From Terriglobia bacterium (lineage in GTDB: Bacteria; Acidobacteriota; Terriglobia; Bryobacterales; Bryobacteraceae): a stretch of 64,000 nucleotides of DNA. The translations under genes and the position numbers were made by a program. Positions 15,633-23,781 of the stretch are shown one piece after another. Each line of letters begins with the position of its first letter. Position 1 is the stretch's first letter. Location: the NCBI GenBank assembly GCA_010084195.1, contig RGPS01000002.1, forward strand, positions 1-64,000, written 5' to 3'. The notes under the pieces were generated by a model. That model ran no database searches and was not told the DNA's origin. It saw only the letters and a program-made list of their open reading frames with translations.

Positions 15633-16432
15633 TTCAAGGTCACCAGGTACGCGAGAACGTCATGCAGGTCGGTATCGCTGAAAGCCTTCATCAATTTTTC
15701 GTGGCCGGACAGAGGGTCTTTCACCTCCACCTTCACGGCAGGTCCTCTCTGGAAGCCGTGGTACTCACCAGTGGAGTCTTTCAGCGCAACTTCGAAGTCA
15801 TCCAGGTATTCCAGGCGCCCGGATGAGACTTTTCCGTTGGCCGTAACGGTCACGGTCCGGCGCGCGGCAGGGGTCACACCGCGCCCGGTTGGATAGACGA
15901 TCTTGCCGAGGAGCACGGCATCTTCATACTTTCCACCGATCCCCTTCAGATCTTTCTCGGCAGAATGGCAGGCAGCGCACTGAGCGGCGAAGTAAGTCTT
16001 GCCCTTCGTGATGTTGCCGGTATTCACGTTCTTGATCTGATAGGCGTTCCGGTCAATCGCATCCTGCTGACGATTGCGGAGGAAGGCTGCGATGTCATGA
16101 ATCTGTTCATTGGTGAGTTGCGGGAACGCAGGCATCCCGGGGCGTCCGGCCTTGATAACCGGCCCGATTTCGTCACCACCTTCATCGCGAAGCGCCACAA
16201 AGGACCGGACCAGATCCGGACCCTCGGCCCCGGTGGCATTCGACCCGTGACAGAAGCCACAGGTGGGCACATAGATGGCTCTGCCACGATCGATAGAGGC
16301 CTGATCGGGGACCGGGCGACTGATCAGAAAGGGACTGCGCTGCGGCGTTTTGTTGGCGGCAGGGGCCTGGGCGAAGACCGGCAGGGCGGTAATCGTAAGA
16401 CAGGCGAGGCGAAAGAACTGGATTTGTTGCAT
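15629..16432 (-). CDS. Periplasmic dihaem c-type cytochrome
   Basis: The 267-residue protein has a signal peptide (residues 1-~22, ending in VFAQA) and two haem-c attachment sites: CGFCH at residues 58-62 and CAACH at 152-156. The first domain has the class I form (YVPTCGFCHGSNATGAEGPDL, GMPAFPQLTNEQIHDIAAFL). The second domain is longer and carries a beta-rich insertion near RRTVTVTANGKV of the type seen in acidobacterial cytochromes next to quinoproteins. It is the likely electron acceptor of the PQQ dehydrogenase that follows with a 4-base overlap. ATG 16432 is 129 bases from the divergent ffh start, so promoters for both lie between them. Confidence 0.88.
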   Translation of the reverse strand: MQQIQFFRLACLTITALPVFAQAPAANKTPQRSPFLISRPVPDQASIDRGRAIYVPTCGFCHGSNATGAEGPDLVRSFVALRDEGGDEIGPVIKAGRPGMPAFPQLTNEQIHDIAAFLRNRQQDAIDRNAYQIKNVNTGNITKGKTYFAAQCAACHSAEKDLKGIGGKYEDAVLLGKIVYPTGRGVTPAARRTVTVTANGKVSSGRLEYLDDFEVALKDSTGEYHGFQRGPAVKVEVKDPLSGHEKLMKAFSDTDLHDVLAYLVTLK

Positions 16433-16561
16433 AGGTTTCGCTGCTTCTTTAGAGGGTAGCGCACCCGGGGCCAGGGACTTCAGGCCCGCCGGACAGAGCC
16501 GGGACGCTATACTTGTTCGAGACGTCCTTAAAAGGTGCTGTAGCGCCTTCCCTTAAAACCA

Positions 16562-17926
16562 ATGTTTGACAATCTGTCCGATAAACTGCAGCGTGTCTTC
16601 AAGAACCTGCGCGGTGAAGGACGCCTGACCGCCGAAAATATGGAGGTCGCGCTCCGTGAAGTCCGCGTGGCCCTTCTGGAAGCCGACGTTCATTTCAAAG
16701 TCGTCAAGCAGTTACTTGAAGCCGTTAAGGTCCGTGCGATGGGCCAGGAAGTTCTGTCGTCGCTCTCGCCTTATCAACAGATTATCGGGATTATCAACGA
16801 GGAACTGATCAAAGTCCTCGGCAGTCATGAATCCAAGCTGCGTTTTGCCAACGACCCGCCCAGCGTTTTTATGATCGTCGGGTTGCAGGGTTCCGGCAAG
16901 ACGACATCCACGGCAAAACTGGCAAAATGGCTCGCGAAGAACGGCCATCGCCCCCAGGTTGTTTCGGTTGACGTTTATCGTCCGGCCGCCCGGCAGCAGT
17001 TGGCGATTCTGGCCCGGGAAAACAAGATCCCCCTCTATGCGGGTGCCGAAGGCGAGACCCTGCCCATCGATCTCGCCCGGTCCGCTCGCCGCGATACTGT
17101 TAACGCGGGACGAGATGTCCTGCTGGTCGACACCGCCGGGCGTCTCCACATCGACGACGATCTGATGGGCGAACTGCAGCAGCTCAAAGACCTTCTCAAC
17201 CCGGTAGAGATTCTGTTTGTGGCTGACGCGATGACCGGCCAGGACGCGGTCAAGTCAGCCGGTGACTTCCACCAGCGCCTGGGTATTACGGGCGTGATTC
17301 TGACGAAGATGGACGGTGATGCGCGCGGTGGCGCGGCGCTTTCCATTCGCCACGTAACCGGCCAGCCCCTGAAGTTTGTGGGTCTGGGCGAAAAAGCTGA
17401 CGCCTTCGAACCGTTCCACCCCGACCGTGCCGTTTCACGTATCCTCGGCATGGGCGACATCCTGAGTTTTGTGGAGAAGGCGCAGGAAGCTTTCGACTCG
17501 AAGCAGCAGGAAGAAATGCAGCGCAAGCTGATCGACAACGAGTTCACGCTCGAAGATTTCCGCGATCAGCTCAAGAGCCTGCGCAAGCTGGGTTCGCTCG
17601 AATCCATTCTCAAGATGATGCCGAAGGTCGGCATGATGAAGGAACTGCAGAACATGCAGCCTGATGAGAAGGAACTGACCAAAATCGTGTGTATCATCGA
17701 TTCGATGACGCCCAAAGAGCGAACGAATCACATGATCATCAACGGAAGCCGCCGCCGCCGAATTGCGCGGGGCAGTGGTACGAAGGTGGAAGACGTCAAC
17801 GACCTGCTGAGGCAATACACGCAGGCTCGCAAGATGATGAAGACCCTCTCCGGCAGCATGGGTATGCTGGGCAAGCGGATGGGGAAACTCGGTGGCCTGG
17901 GTAAACTGGGATTGCCGGGGTTTTAG
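16562..17926 (+). CDS. ffh: Signal recognition particle protein Ffh
   Basis: The 454-residue protein is a full-length Ffh: N domain (1-~90, SDKLQRVFKNLRGEGRL), G domain with GLQGSGKTTSTAK (about residue 107), DTAGRLHIDDDLM, TKMDGDARGG, and a methionine-rich M domain (~330-454, LKMMPKVGMMKELQNM, MIINGSRRRRIARGSG, and GMLGKRMGKLGG at the end). It binds 4.5S RNA and signal sequences of membrane proteins and hands ribosomes to FtsY; no 4.5S RNA gene was recognised here. It begins the ffh-rpsP-khpA-rimM-trmD block, a common bacterial order. A TATACT at 16508-16513 could be a -10 element, but no -35 is evident. Confidence 0.97.
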   Translation: MFDNLSDKLQRVFKNLRGEGRLTAENMEVALREVRVALLEADVHFKVVKQLLEAVKVRAMGQEVLSSLSPYQQIIGIINEELIKVLGSHESKLRFANDPPSVFMIVGLQGSGKTTSTAKLAKWLAKNGHRPQVVSVDVYRPAARQQLAILARENKIPLYAGAEGETLPIDLARSARRDTVNAGRDVLLVDTAGRLHIDDDLMGELQQLKDLLNPVEILFVADAMTGQDAVKSAGDFHQRLGITGVILTKMDGDARGGAALSIRHVTGQPLKFVGLGEKADAFEPFHPDRAVSRILGMGDILSFVEKAQEAFDSKQQEEMQRKLIDNEFTLEDFRDQLKSLRKLGSLESILKMMPKVGMMKELQNMQPDEKELTKIVCIIDSMTPKERTNHMIINGSRRRRIARGSGTKVEDVNDLLRQYTQARKMMKTLSGSMGMLGKRMGKLGGLGKLGLPGF

Positions 17927-18000
17927 CTGCGGTACCATTTTAGCCGCAGTACCAAAAGAGAGCTTTTGTTTCAACCAGATTTAGAGGAAAATAGAATTCG

Positions 18001-18249
18001 ATGCTAATGATCAGACTGGCGCGTTTCGGTGCCAAGAAGAAACCGTTCTACCGTGTGGTGGTAATTGACAAGGAACGCGCCCGCGACAGCAAGGCGATTG
18101 AAGTGGTGGGACAGTATAATCCCCTGACCGAACCGGCCACCGTGAAGCTCCAGCACGACCGCATTACCCACTGGACGAAAAACGGTGCACAGTTGTCAGA
18201 CACAGTCGCCCGTTTGCTGAAGAACAACCCGGTCGTCGCCGCAGCTTAA
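18001..18249 (+). CDS. rpsP: 30S ribosomal protein bS16
   Basis: The 82-residue protein carries the bS16 pattern: MIRLARFGAKKKPFYRVVV, ARDSKAIEVVGQYNP, and RITHWTKNGAQLSDTV. It is a structural protein of the 30S subunit needed for assembly. Length is normal. Two ATG codons (18001, 18007) are possible. GAGGA at 17984-17988 sits 12 bases before the first and 18 before the second, so 18001 is preferred. It lies 74 bases after ffh and precedes khpA, as in many bacteria. Confidence 0.97.
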   Translation: MLMIRLARFGAKKKPFYRVVVIDKERARDSKAIEVVGQYNPLTEPATVKLQHDRITHWTKNGAQLSDTVARLLKNNPVVAAA

Positions 18250-18266
18250 GGCGCACGCCCGGATCA

Positions 18267-18295
18267 CCTGTGAGCTCTTTCACGAGCCACACAGG
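18267..18295 (+). promoter_or_regulatory. Hairpin in the khpA leader next to its ribosome binding site
   Basis: A nested inverted repeat pairs CCTGTG (18267-18272) with CACAGG (18290-18295) and GCTC (18274-18277) with GAGC (18284-18287). Its 3' arm abuts GGAGGA (18295-18300), the Shine-Dalgarno sequence of khpA. It could tune translation or transcript stability between rpsP and khpA. No T tract follows, so it is not a terminator. Confidence 0.4.
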
Positions 18296-18306
18296 GAGGA
18301 AAGTCC

Positions 18307-18537
18307 ATGAAACAACTGATTGAGGATATTGCAAAGGCGCTGGTCGACGTCCCCGAGGACGTCGTTGTGAACAGTGTGGGCGGTGAACATGCCACGGTAC
18401 TTCAACTGAAAGTGGCGGCCGGCGACCTTGGAAAAGTGATTGGCAAACAGGGGCGGACCGCCCGTTCCATCCGGACCATTCTGGGTGCAGCGGGTACCAA
18501 GCTGAATCGCCGACTCACTCTTGACATCCTTGAGTAA
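18307..18537 (+). CDS. khpA: KH-domain RNA-binding protein KhpA
   Basis: The 76-residue protein is a single KH domain with the diagnostic GxxG loop in [18 protein letters not shown] and the preceding [18 protein letters not shown] strands. KhpA (YlqC) binds RNA, often with KhpB, and affects cell envelope and small-RNA regulation in Gram-positive bacteria; in this phylum its role is inferred only. An excellent GGAGGA sequence precedes the ATG by 6 bases. It overlaps the following rimM start. Confidence 0.93.
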   Translation: MKQLIEDIAKALVDVPEDVVVNSVGGEHATVLQLKVAAGDLGKVIGKQGRTARSIRTILGAAGTKLNRRLTLDILE

Positions 18538-19054
18538 GAACTCAGCAACAGACTGGGTTACGGTAGCAATTCTTGGCCGTCCTCGTGGCCTTCGCGGCGA
18601 GTTGACGGCCATTAGTCTTTCCAGCCACCCGGATCGCTTCAAAAAGCTCACCACAGTTCACCTGTTTGGGGACGGTTCTCCGTACGAGGTAGAACGCACC
18701 TGGGATCACCAGGGTGTCCTGATCTTCAAGTTCAAGGGCGTCGATTCCATGACGGATGCCGAGAAGTTCCGTGGCTTCGAGGTCCGGGTCCCGCTGTCGG
18801 AACGCGTGGAACCGGAAGCCGGTGAATTTTTCCATTCGGATCTGATTGGCTGCGAGGTTCGTGATGCCGCCACCCAACGGGTGATCGGCAAGGTCACAGA
18901 TTTCGAAGAGTTTGGTGGCCCCCCGCTGCTGCAGATCAATGGTGGCAGTCTGCTGGTCCCGTTCGTGAAAGAAATCTGCACGGGGATTCACCCGGAACAG
19001 AAGCTGATTCTGGTTACGTTGCCGGAGGGTCTGGAGGACGTTAACAAGCTGTGA
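18521..19054 (+). CDS. rimM: Ribosome maturation factor RimM
   Basis: The 177-residue protein has an N-terminal RimM beta-barrel ([33 protein letters not shown]) and a C-terminal PRC-barrel ([43 protein letters not shown]). It binds bS19 and assists maturation of the 16S 3' domain. TTG 18521 and TTG 18530 are both possible starts and both overlap khpA; neither has a clear ribosome binding site, so translation is probably coupled. Its stop overlaps the trmD start (GTGA). Confidence 0.93.
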   Translation: MTSLSKNSATDWVTVAILGRPRGLRGELTAISLSSHPDRFKKLTTVHLFGDGSPYEVERTWDHQGVLIFKFKGVDSMTDAEKFRGFEVRVPLSERVEPEAGEFFHSDLIGCEVRDAATQRVIGKVTDFEEFGGPPLLQINGGSLLVPFVKEICTGIHPEQKLILVTLPEGLEDVNKL

Positions 19055-19734
19055 AGTTCCACCTCCTGACCATCTTCCCGGAATTCTTCGAGGGTCCCTT
19101 TAAGCACGGTGTCGTAGCTCGTGGCGCGCAGTTTGGTGCCCTGGAGTTGATCGTTCATGATCTTCGAAAATGGACCCATGACCTGCACCGCACGGTAGAT
19201 GACCGTCCCTTTGGCGGGGGCGAGGGCATGTTACTCAAGCCGCAGCCGATTTTTGAAGCGGTGGAAGCGATTTGGCCCGAGAAAACGGCCCGGCAGAAGG
19301 TGATTCTGCTTTCTGCGCAAGGTCGGCGTTTCACGCAGCAAGTGGCGCGAGAGTACCTCGATGCCGAGGAACTGCTCTTCATTTGTGGGCGCTACGAGGG
19401 CGTAGACGAACGAGTGGCAGAACATCTGGCCGATGACGAGATCTCAATTGGCGACTACGTTCTGAGCGGCGGCGAACTGGCGGCCGCAGTCGTGATTGAT
19501 TCAGTGGCACGATTACTGCCTGGAGTGCTGGGCAACGCGGACTCTGCAGTGAATGAGTCGTTCGAGGACGGAATTCTGGACTGTCCGCAATGGACAAGAC
19601 CTGCTGAGTTCCGGGACTGGAAGGTTCCGGAGGTGCTGCTCGGTGGCAATCATGCCGAGATCCGAAAGTGGCGTCGTCAGGCGGCAATTGAGAAGACCGC
19701 GCGGTTGCGACCCGACCTCTCACCTCAAAAGTAA
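19051..19734 (+). CDS. trmD: tRNA (guanine(37)-N1)-methyltransferase TrmD
   Basis: The 227-residue SPOUT methyltransferase has the expected motifs: DDRPFGGGEGMLLKPQPI, CGRYEGVDERVAEHL, SIGDYVLSGGELAAAVVID, the trefoil-knot loop GVLGNADS followed by ESFEDGILDCPQWTRP, and VLLGGNHAEIRKWRR. It methylates G37 of tRNAs reading CNN/GGN-type codons to prevent frameshifting. The start is GTG 19051, which overlaps the rimM stop. rplS, normally the next gene in this operon, is missing; a decayed module on the opposite strand follows instead. Confidence 0.95.
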   Translation: MKFHLLTIFPEFFEGPFKHGVVARGAQFGALELIVHDLRKWTHDLHRTVDDRPFGGGEGMLLKPQPIFEAVEAIWPEKTARQKVILLSAQGRRFTQQVAREYLDAEELLFICGRYEGVDERVAEHLADDEISIGDYVLSGGELAAAVVIDSVARLLPGVLGNADSAVNESFEDGILDCPQWTRPAEFRDWKVPEVLLGGNHAEIRKWRRQAAIEKTARLRPDLSPQK

Positions 19735-19753
19735 CGAACCCACCCCATGAGCT

Positions 19754-19926
19754 TCAGGGGATCAAACGAGTGAGCAGATCAGCGACTCCGAGGTCCGCTG
19801 CCCATAGGTTCAGATATTCCCTATCCAGCCCTGCAAGGTTAGATTAGTGTCTTCGGCGCTGGAAACCGGAAACTCGATCCTCTCCAGCCCGGTGATGCTG
19901 CTGGTCGCTGTGGCAAGGCTGTTCAC
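19754..19926 (-). pseudogene. Remnant of an AbiEii-like nucleotidyltransferase gene (gene B of a decayed pair)
   Basis: Reading leftward from GTG 19926, which overlaps the stop of the gene-A remnant (GTGA), the frame gives LATATSSITGLERIEFP, then VSSAEDTNLTLQGW, and then stops. In another frame, 19754-19813, it gives LNLWAADLGVADLLTRLIP and a stop. The three pieces match the start, the SAEDTILAKLEW region and the C-terminal WAAxLGVxDLL helix of small AbiEii-like nucleotidyltransferase proteins, whose full length is ~180-200 residues. The nucleotidyltransferase core has been deleted and the frame shifted. The family assignment is from memory of conserved motifs and needs a profile search. Confidence 0.5.
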
Positions 19927-20183
19927 GGCTTCAGGTCCGGATTCCAGCCATAAACGCGGAGCATAGTCTCCGCATCGAGCCGCCTGGCTGCCACACGAAG
20001 AAAGACTTCCCGGTCATCAGCCTCCGGGTACATTTGCCGAACCGAGGCTTGCTGCAGGCCGTCCTGGAACGCAATCATTTAAAACACACGTGATGCCCGG
20101 TCGTGCAGCGTCATGTTTCGGTGTAGCTGCAGGAAGACTTCCAGGGCAGCAGGACCCGTATCTTCGTACCAGCCGAAATCCAT
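19923..20183 (-). pseudogene. Small conserved protein gene split by an in-frame stop (gene A of a decayed pair)
   Basis: From ATG 20183 the frame reads LEVFLQLHRNMTLHDRASRVF, meets TAA at 20079-20081, and continues in the same frame with MIAFQDGLQQASVRQMYPEA, DDREVFLRVAARRL and MLRVYGWNP to TGA at 19923. The whole matches a family of ~85-110-residue proteins (IELYRRMTPxQRL, xxGIRxRHP, RxLxxRL pattern) normally encoded just before an AbiEii-like nucleotidyltransferase. One base change (for example GAA to TAA) would explain the stop, so this looks like a recent nonsense mutation in an otherwise intact gene. ATG 20076-20078 directly after the stop could allow re-initiation. Confidence 0.55.
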
Positions 20184-20205
20184 CGCCTTCAGTTTAACCG
20201 CCGGA

Positions 20206-21213
20206 TCACGCCGATTTGATCTCAGTCCACAGCCGGTCGCGGACACGCTGGGCCGCCGCAGGCAGTGCCGGGGGCCAAAAACCTCTCCGGTAAACTTCGT
20301 CCGGTGGGTAAAGCACCGGGTCGGCACGCTGCTGCCCTGCCCCGTTAGCTGTCGCGGTCGCGGCCACCCGAGCGTTCGCCGAAGCAACGTCAGGCCGGAG
20401 CAGGAAATCCAGAAATTCATGCGCCAGTTCGGCACGGGGGCTTTCCCGCAGGATTGCCGCACAGTCACAGTACAGAGGGAAGCCCTCCCGAGGCCAGGCA
20501 AACTTGAGGGCGGCATTGCCGACCATCGCCTGAGCGGTTGTGGTGGACCAGAGTTGCGCGGCCAGCACATCCCCGGCTACCAGTTGATCGCGGACCTCGG
20601 CATTTAAATAGGCACGGAGGAGCTTCTTCTGGGCCATGCCTGCGGCACGGGCGGCCAGTAGCTCACGCGGCTCGGTAGAACTGAAGGGTAACCCCAGGCT
20701 GAGAAGACACGCACCGAGAACATCTTCCGGGTCGTCCAACATAGTGATGCGCCCTTGCAGGTCATCCCGCCAAAGCCCGGCCCACGAATCGAGGTCGGTC
20801 ACCTGACTGGAATTGTAAGCGATGCCTGTTCCATTCCACATGTAAGGCAGGGCCCAACGCAGATCGTTGTCCCAGACTGGCGAATGAAAACGCTGTCCAA
20901 GGTTGTGGAGTCCCCTAAGTCTGGTATGGTCAATTTCTGCGAGTAAGCCGTGGGCAGCCATGGGCCCCAGCCGGCTATGCGTTGGAAAGACGATATCCCA
21001 ACCGGAGTTTCCGCTCATCACGCGCGCCAGCATCTCCTCGTTGCTCTCATACGTCCCGTAGCGAATGCGCACGCCGCGCTCGTCTTCAAAACGACGGAGC
21101 ATCGCGGGATCAATGTAGGCAGACCAATTAAACACATTGAGGCGGGGACGACGATCCGGAGTACAACCCGCCGCGCCTGCACCAGCGAGAAGCAGAGCCC
21201 TCCGGGTCATCAT
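20206..21213 (-). CDS. potD: Spermidine/putrescine-type ABC transporter, substrate-binding protein
   Basis: The 335-residue protein starts with TRRALLLAGAGAAGC, a Tat-like/lipoprotein signal with a lipobox cysteine near residue 17, followed by the type II binding-protein fold typical of PotD/PotF: LNVFNWSAYIDPAML, YGTYESNEEMLARV, WDIVFPTH, PYMWNGTGIAYN. It should bind a polyamine or similar cation in the periplasm and deliver it to PotBC. It is the last gene of the potABCD operon and overlaps potC by 4 bases. Substrate specificity is inferred only from the family. Confidence 0.9.
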   Translation of the reverse strand: MMTRRALLLAGAGAAGCTPDRRPRLNVFNWSAYIDPAMLRRFEDERGVRIRYGTYESNEEMLARVMSGNSGWDIVFPTHSRLGPMAAHGLLAEIDHTRLRGLHNLGQRFHSPVWDNDLRWALPYMWNGTGIAYNSSQVTDLDSWAGLWRDDLQGRITMLDDPEDVLGACLLSLGLPFSSTEPRELLAARAAGMAQKKLLRAYLNAEVRDQLVAGDVLAAQLWSTTTAQAMVGNAALKFAWPREGFPLYCDCAAILRESPRAELAHEFLDFLLRPDVASANARVAATATANGAGQQRADPVLYPPDEVYRRGFWPPALPAAAQRVRDRLWTEIKSA

Positions 21214-21968
21214 TTCTGTAACCTTTGCGAGATGACGATCAGACTGCCGAAGCCGACGATGATAAAGGCCGACACCGCGTTGAGCACCGGGCTGACACCC
21301 CGCCGGGCCATGGCGTACACAACCATGGGCAGAGTTTCTGAGTCGATGCCTGCCACAAGGCTGGTGATGACGTAGTCGTCAAAGGAAACGACCAGCGCAA
21401 GCAGAGCGGCCGAGGCAATAGCAGGGGCCAGGTATGGCAGGGTCACGCGGCGAAACGCACCCCATTCGGTGGCCCCCAGATCCATGGCCGCCTCTTCCAG
21501 CGAGCGGTCATATTGGCGAAGGCGAGCGGAGACAACGATCATCACATACGCGATGGAAAATGCTGTGTGGGCTGCAATCACCGTGTAGAAGCCCAGTCGC
21601 AGGTGGAGAAATCGGAAGCCCCCCTGAAAGAGCGCGAGCAAAGACACGCCCGTCACCACCTCAGGCGTCAGCAAGGAAAGATAGAGAGCGCCTGCGAGGA
21701 GCGGTGCCGGACGCCGCCACATCCCGTAAGCAACCAAAGTTCCGATAATGGTGGCCAGCGAGGCAGCGCAACCCGCAATGACCAGGCTGTTCCACAGACC
21801 TTCTGCGAGCTGGGGATCGGCGAGTGCTGCCCGATACCAGACGAGGGAAAAGCCCTCCCACACGGTAAACCGCCCCGTATTGAAGCTGAAGGCGACGAGG
21901 ACCACCAGAGGCGCGTGCAGAAACACGAGGGCCAGGGCGGCTACCAGACCGGGGCCACGTCCCTTCAC
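21210..21968 (-). CDS. potC: Spermidine/putrescine-type ABC transporter permease PotC
   Basis: The 252-residue inner-membrane protein has six helices and the binding-protein-dependent permease EAA loop EEAAMDLGATEWGAFRRVTLP. The start VFLHAPLVVLVAFSFN matches PotC (YLYIPIxxLxxFSFN). It forms the channel with PotB and contacts the PotA ATPase through the EAA loop. Stop and start overlap the neighbouring pot genes by 4 bases each. Confidence 0.92.
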   Translation of the reverse strand: MKGRGPGLVAALALVFLHAPLVVLVAFSFNTGRFTVWEGFSLVWYRAALADPQLAEGLWNSLVIAGCAASLATIIGTLVAYGMWRRPAPLLAGALYLSLLTPEVVTGVSLLALFQGGFRFLHLRLGFYTVIAAHTAFSIAYVMIVVSARLRQYDRSLEEAAMDLGATEWGAFRRVTLPYLAPAIASAALLALVVSFDDYVITSLVAGIDSETLPMVVYAMARRGVSPVLNAVSAFIIVGFGSLIVISQRLQK

Positions 21969-22798
21969 AGTAACTCCCGAGCGGTCTTATGCCGCAGCAG
22001 ACCGGCAAGCAGCAATGCACTCGCCAGCAGGACCACCATGGAAACGGCCGCGCCGAACGGCCAGTCACGGGAACTGGTGAACTGATTCTGCACCAGGTTC
22101 CCGAGCATCACGGTCTTACCCCCTCCCAGCAGATCCGGCGTCAGATAAGCCCCCAGGCAGGGGACAAACACGAGAACTGAGCCCGCCACCAGCCCGGGGC
22201 GGGACAAGGGGAGCGTAATCCGCCAGAAGGTCCGCCAGGGACTGGCTCCCAGATCTGCTGCGGCTTCCGGGAGGGCGTTATCCAGACGCTCCAGGGTGGC
22301 ATAGAGGGGCAACACAAAGAAGGGCAGATAGTTGTAAACCAGACCTGCCAAGACAGCCCCGTCGTTGTACAGAAGGGGCAGGGGGCTGTGGATCAGGCCC
22401 AGCCGGATGAGAGTTGTATTGATGAGGCCGGTGTCCCGCAGAATAAAGATCCAGGCGTAGGTGCGAACCAGAAAGCTGGTCCAGAAGGGGAGCAGGACCA
22501 ATTGCAGCCAAAGGTTTCGCCATCTGCCGGACCGTGCAATGAACAGGGCCAGAGGATAACCCGCCAGCGCAGCGAGCCCGGTTGCCGCACCGGCCAGCCA
22601 CAAGGAACGCCACAAGATGGCGAGATAGAGTGGATCGGCCAGGCGCTCCACATTTTCCAGGGTCCAGGGCTGTTCCACGCCGCCATAATCACCGCGCGTC
22701 AGAAAACAATAGACCAGCACAATACCAAGGGGGACGACGAGCAGGAACGTCGAAACCAACCTCGCAGGAAGCAAACTCCAGGCGCGGAGTGTCATCAC
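21965..22798 (-). CDS. potB: Spermidine/putrescine-type ABC transporter permease PotB
   Basis: The 277-residue protein has six hydrophobic helices and an EAA loop (PEAAADLGASPWRTFWRITLP). FLLVVPLGIVLVYCFLTR and NVERLADPLYLAILWRSLW match the PotB/PotH N-terminal region, and FWTSFLVRTYAWIFIL is the conserved central segment. It is the second permease half of the polyamine importer. It overlaps potA and potC by 4 bases on either side. Confidence 0.92.
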   Translation of the reverse strand: MMTLRAWSLLPARLVSTFLLVVPLGIVLVYCFLTRGDYGGVEQPWTLENVERLADPLYLAILWRSLWLAGAATGLAALAGYPLALFIARSGRWRNLWLQLVLLPFWTSFLVRTYAWIFILRDTGLINTTLIRLGLIHSPLPLLYNDGAVLAGLVYNYLPFFVLPLYATLERLDNALPEAAADLGASPWRTFWRITLPLSRPGLVAGSVLVFVPCLGAYLTPDLLGGGKTVMLGNLVQNQFTSSRDWPFGAAVSMVVLLASALLLAGLLRHKTARELL

Positions 22799-23745
22799 CA
22801 GCGCATCTCATCAGCAGGATCCCATTCGATCCATACAGACGTCCCTTCGCGCAGAACAACGCCTCCGGAGGGAATCTCCGCAACCACTGTTGAGCCATTC
22901 GGAAGTCGGGCGTGCAGATGGAGCGAATTCCCCAGGAACAGGACGCTCTCCAGCGTGGCAGGAAGGGAGGCGTCGTCCCGGCGTGCCAACGACATCCGCG
23001 TGCGCTCGGGGCGAACGCCGACGTCTCCAAACCAATTCATGGCACCCAGGAAACCTGCCACAAATCGCGTCGCGGGCCTGTGATAAGCACTTTCCGGAGT
23101 ATCCAGTTGTTCGATCCGTCCGGCGTTCATGATGGCCACGTGGTCGGACAGCGAGAGTGCCTCTTCGCGATCATGCGTAATGAATAAAAAGGTGATGCCG
23201 CTTGATCGTTGCAGGGCTTTCAGTTCCGCCCGCATCTGCCGTCGGAGGTTTGGGTCGAGTGCCGCTAAAGGCTCATCCAGCAGCAGGATCTGTGGTTCCA
23301 GAACCAGGGATCGAGCCAGCGCCACCCGTTGCCGTTCCCCTCCCGACAGTTGGCCCGGTTTGTTGCCTGCTTTCGAACTCAGATGAACCCGTGCCAGGGC
23401 GGCATCCGCCAGCCCGACCGCGTCCGGAACCCTGCGTTCCCGAAGCCCAAAAGCAACGTTCTCGAGGACCGTCAGGTGGGGAAACAGGGCATAACTCTGG
23501 AACACCGTACTGACGTCGCGCTGATGGGGCGGCAACGAATTCACCATGGTGCCATTCAGCCAGACTTCCCCTGAAGTTGGGCGTTCAAAACCGCCCACCA
23601 TTCGCAGCGTCGTAGTCTTGCCGCAGCCGGACGGGCCAACCAGGGAATAGAACTTGCCGCTTTCGAGGCGCAGCGACACGCCATCTACCGCGCGATGGCC
23701 AGGGTAGTCTTTCACGATGTTCCGAAGTTCCAGGACGTGACCCAT
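22795..23745 (-). CDS. potA: Spermidine/putrescine-type ABC transporter ATPase PotA
   Basis: The 316-residue protein has a complete ABC ATPase: Walker A GPSGCGKTT (residues ~37-45), Q loop in VFQSYALFPHLTV, signature LSGGERQRVALARS, Walker B ILLLDEPLAALD, H loop in FITHDREEALSLSD. A short TOBE domain follows (about 235-316, GVRPERTRM, LHLHARLPNGS). ATG 23745 gives the normal N-terminus MGHVLELRNIVKDY; the longer upstream frame only re-reads the divergent nuclease gene. First gene of the potABCD operon; 36 bases separate it from the divergent beta-CASP start. Confidence 0.93.
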   Translation of the reverse strand: MGHVLELRNIVKDYPGHRAVDGVSLRLESGKFYSLVGPSGCGKTTTLRMVGGFERPTSGEVWLNGTMVNSLPPHQRDVSTVFQSYALFPHLTVLENVAFGLRERRVPDAVGLADAALARVHLSSKAGNKPGQLSGGERQRVALARSLVLEPQILLLDEPLAALDPNLRRQMRAELKALQRSSGITFLFITHDREEALSLSDHVAIMNAGRIEQLDTPESAYHRPATRFVAGFLGAMNWFGDVGVRPERTRMSLARRDDASLPATLESVLFLGNSLHLHARLPNGSTVVAEIPSGGVVLREGTSVWIEWDPADEMRW

Positions 23746-23781
23746 CAGCCTCTCAGCGTACACTGGCACTGGGAGATCCTT

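Noticed and set aside
17927..18000. Short inverted sequences between ffh and rpsP (CTGCGG/CCGCAG and AAAAG/CTTTT)
   Set aside because: Stems are only 5-6 bp without a T tract after the GC-rich one, so neither a terminator nor an attenuator is supported.
18292..18303. GGAGGAAAGTCC resembling the conserved start of RNase P RNA
   Set aside because: The similarity is only the khpA ribosome binding site and start; none of the rest of the RNase P fold follows because khpA coding sequence starts at 18307.
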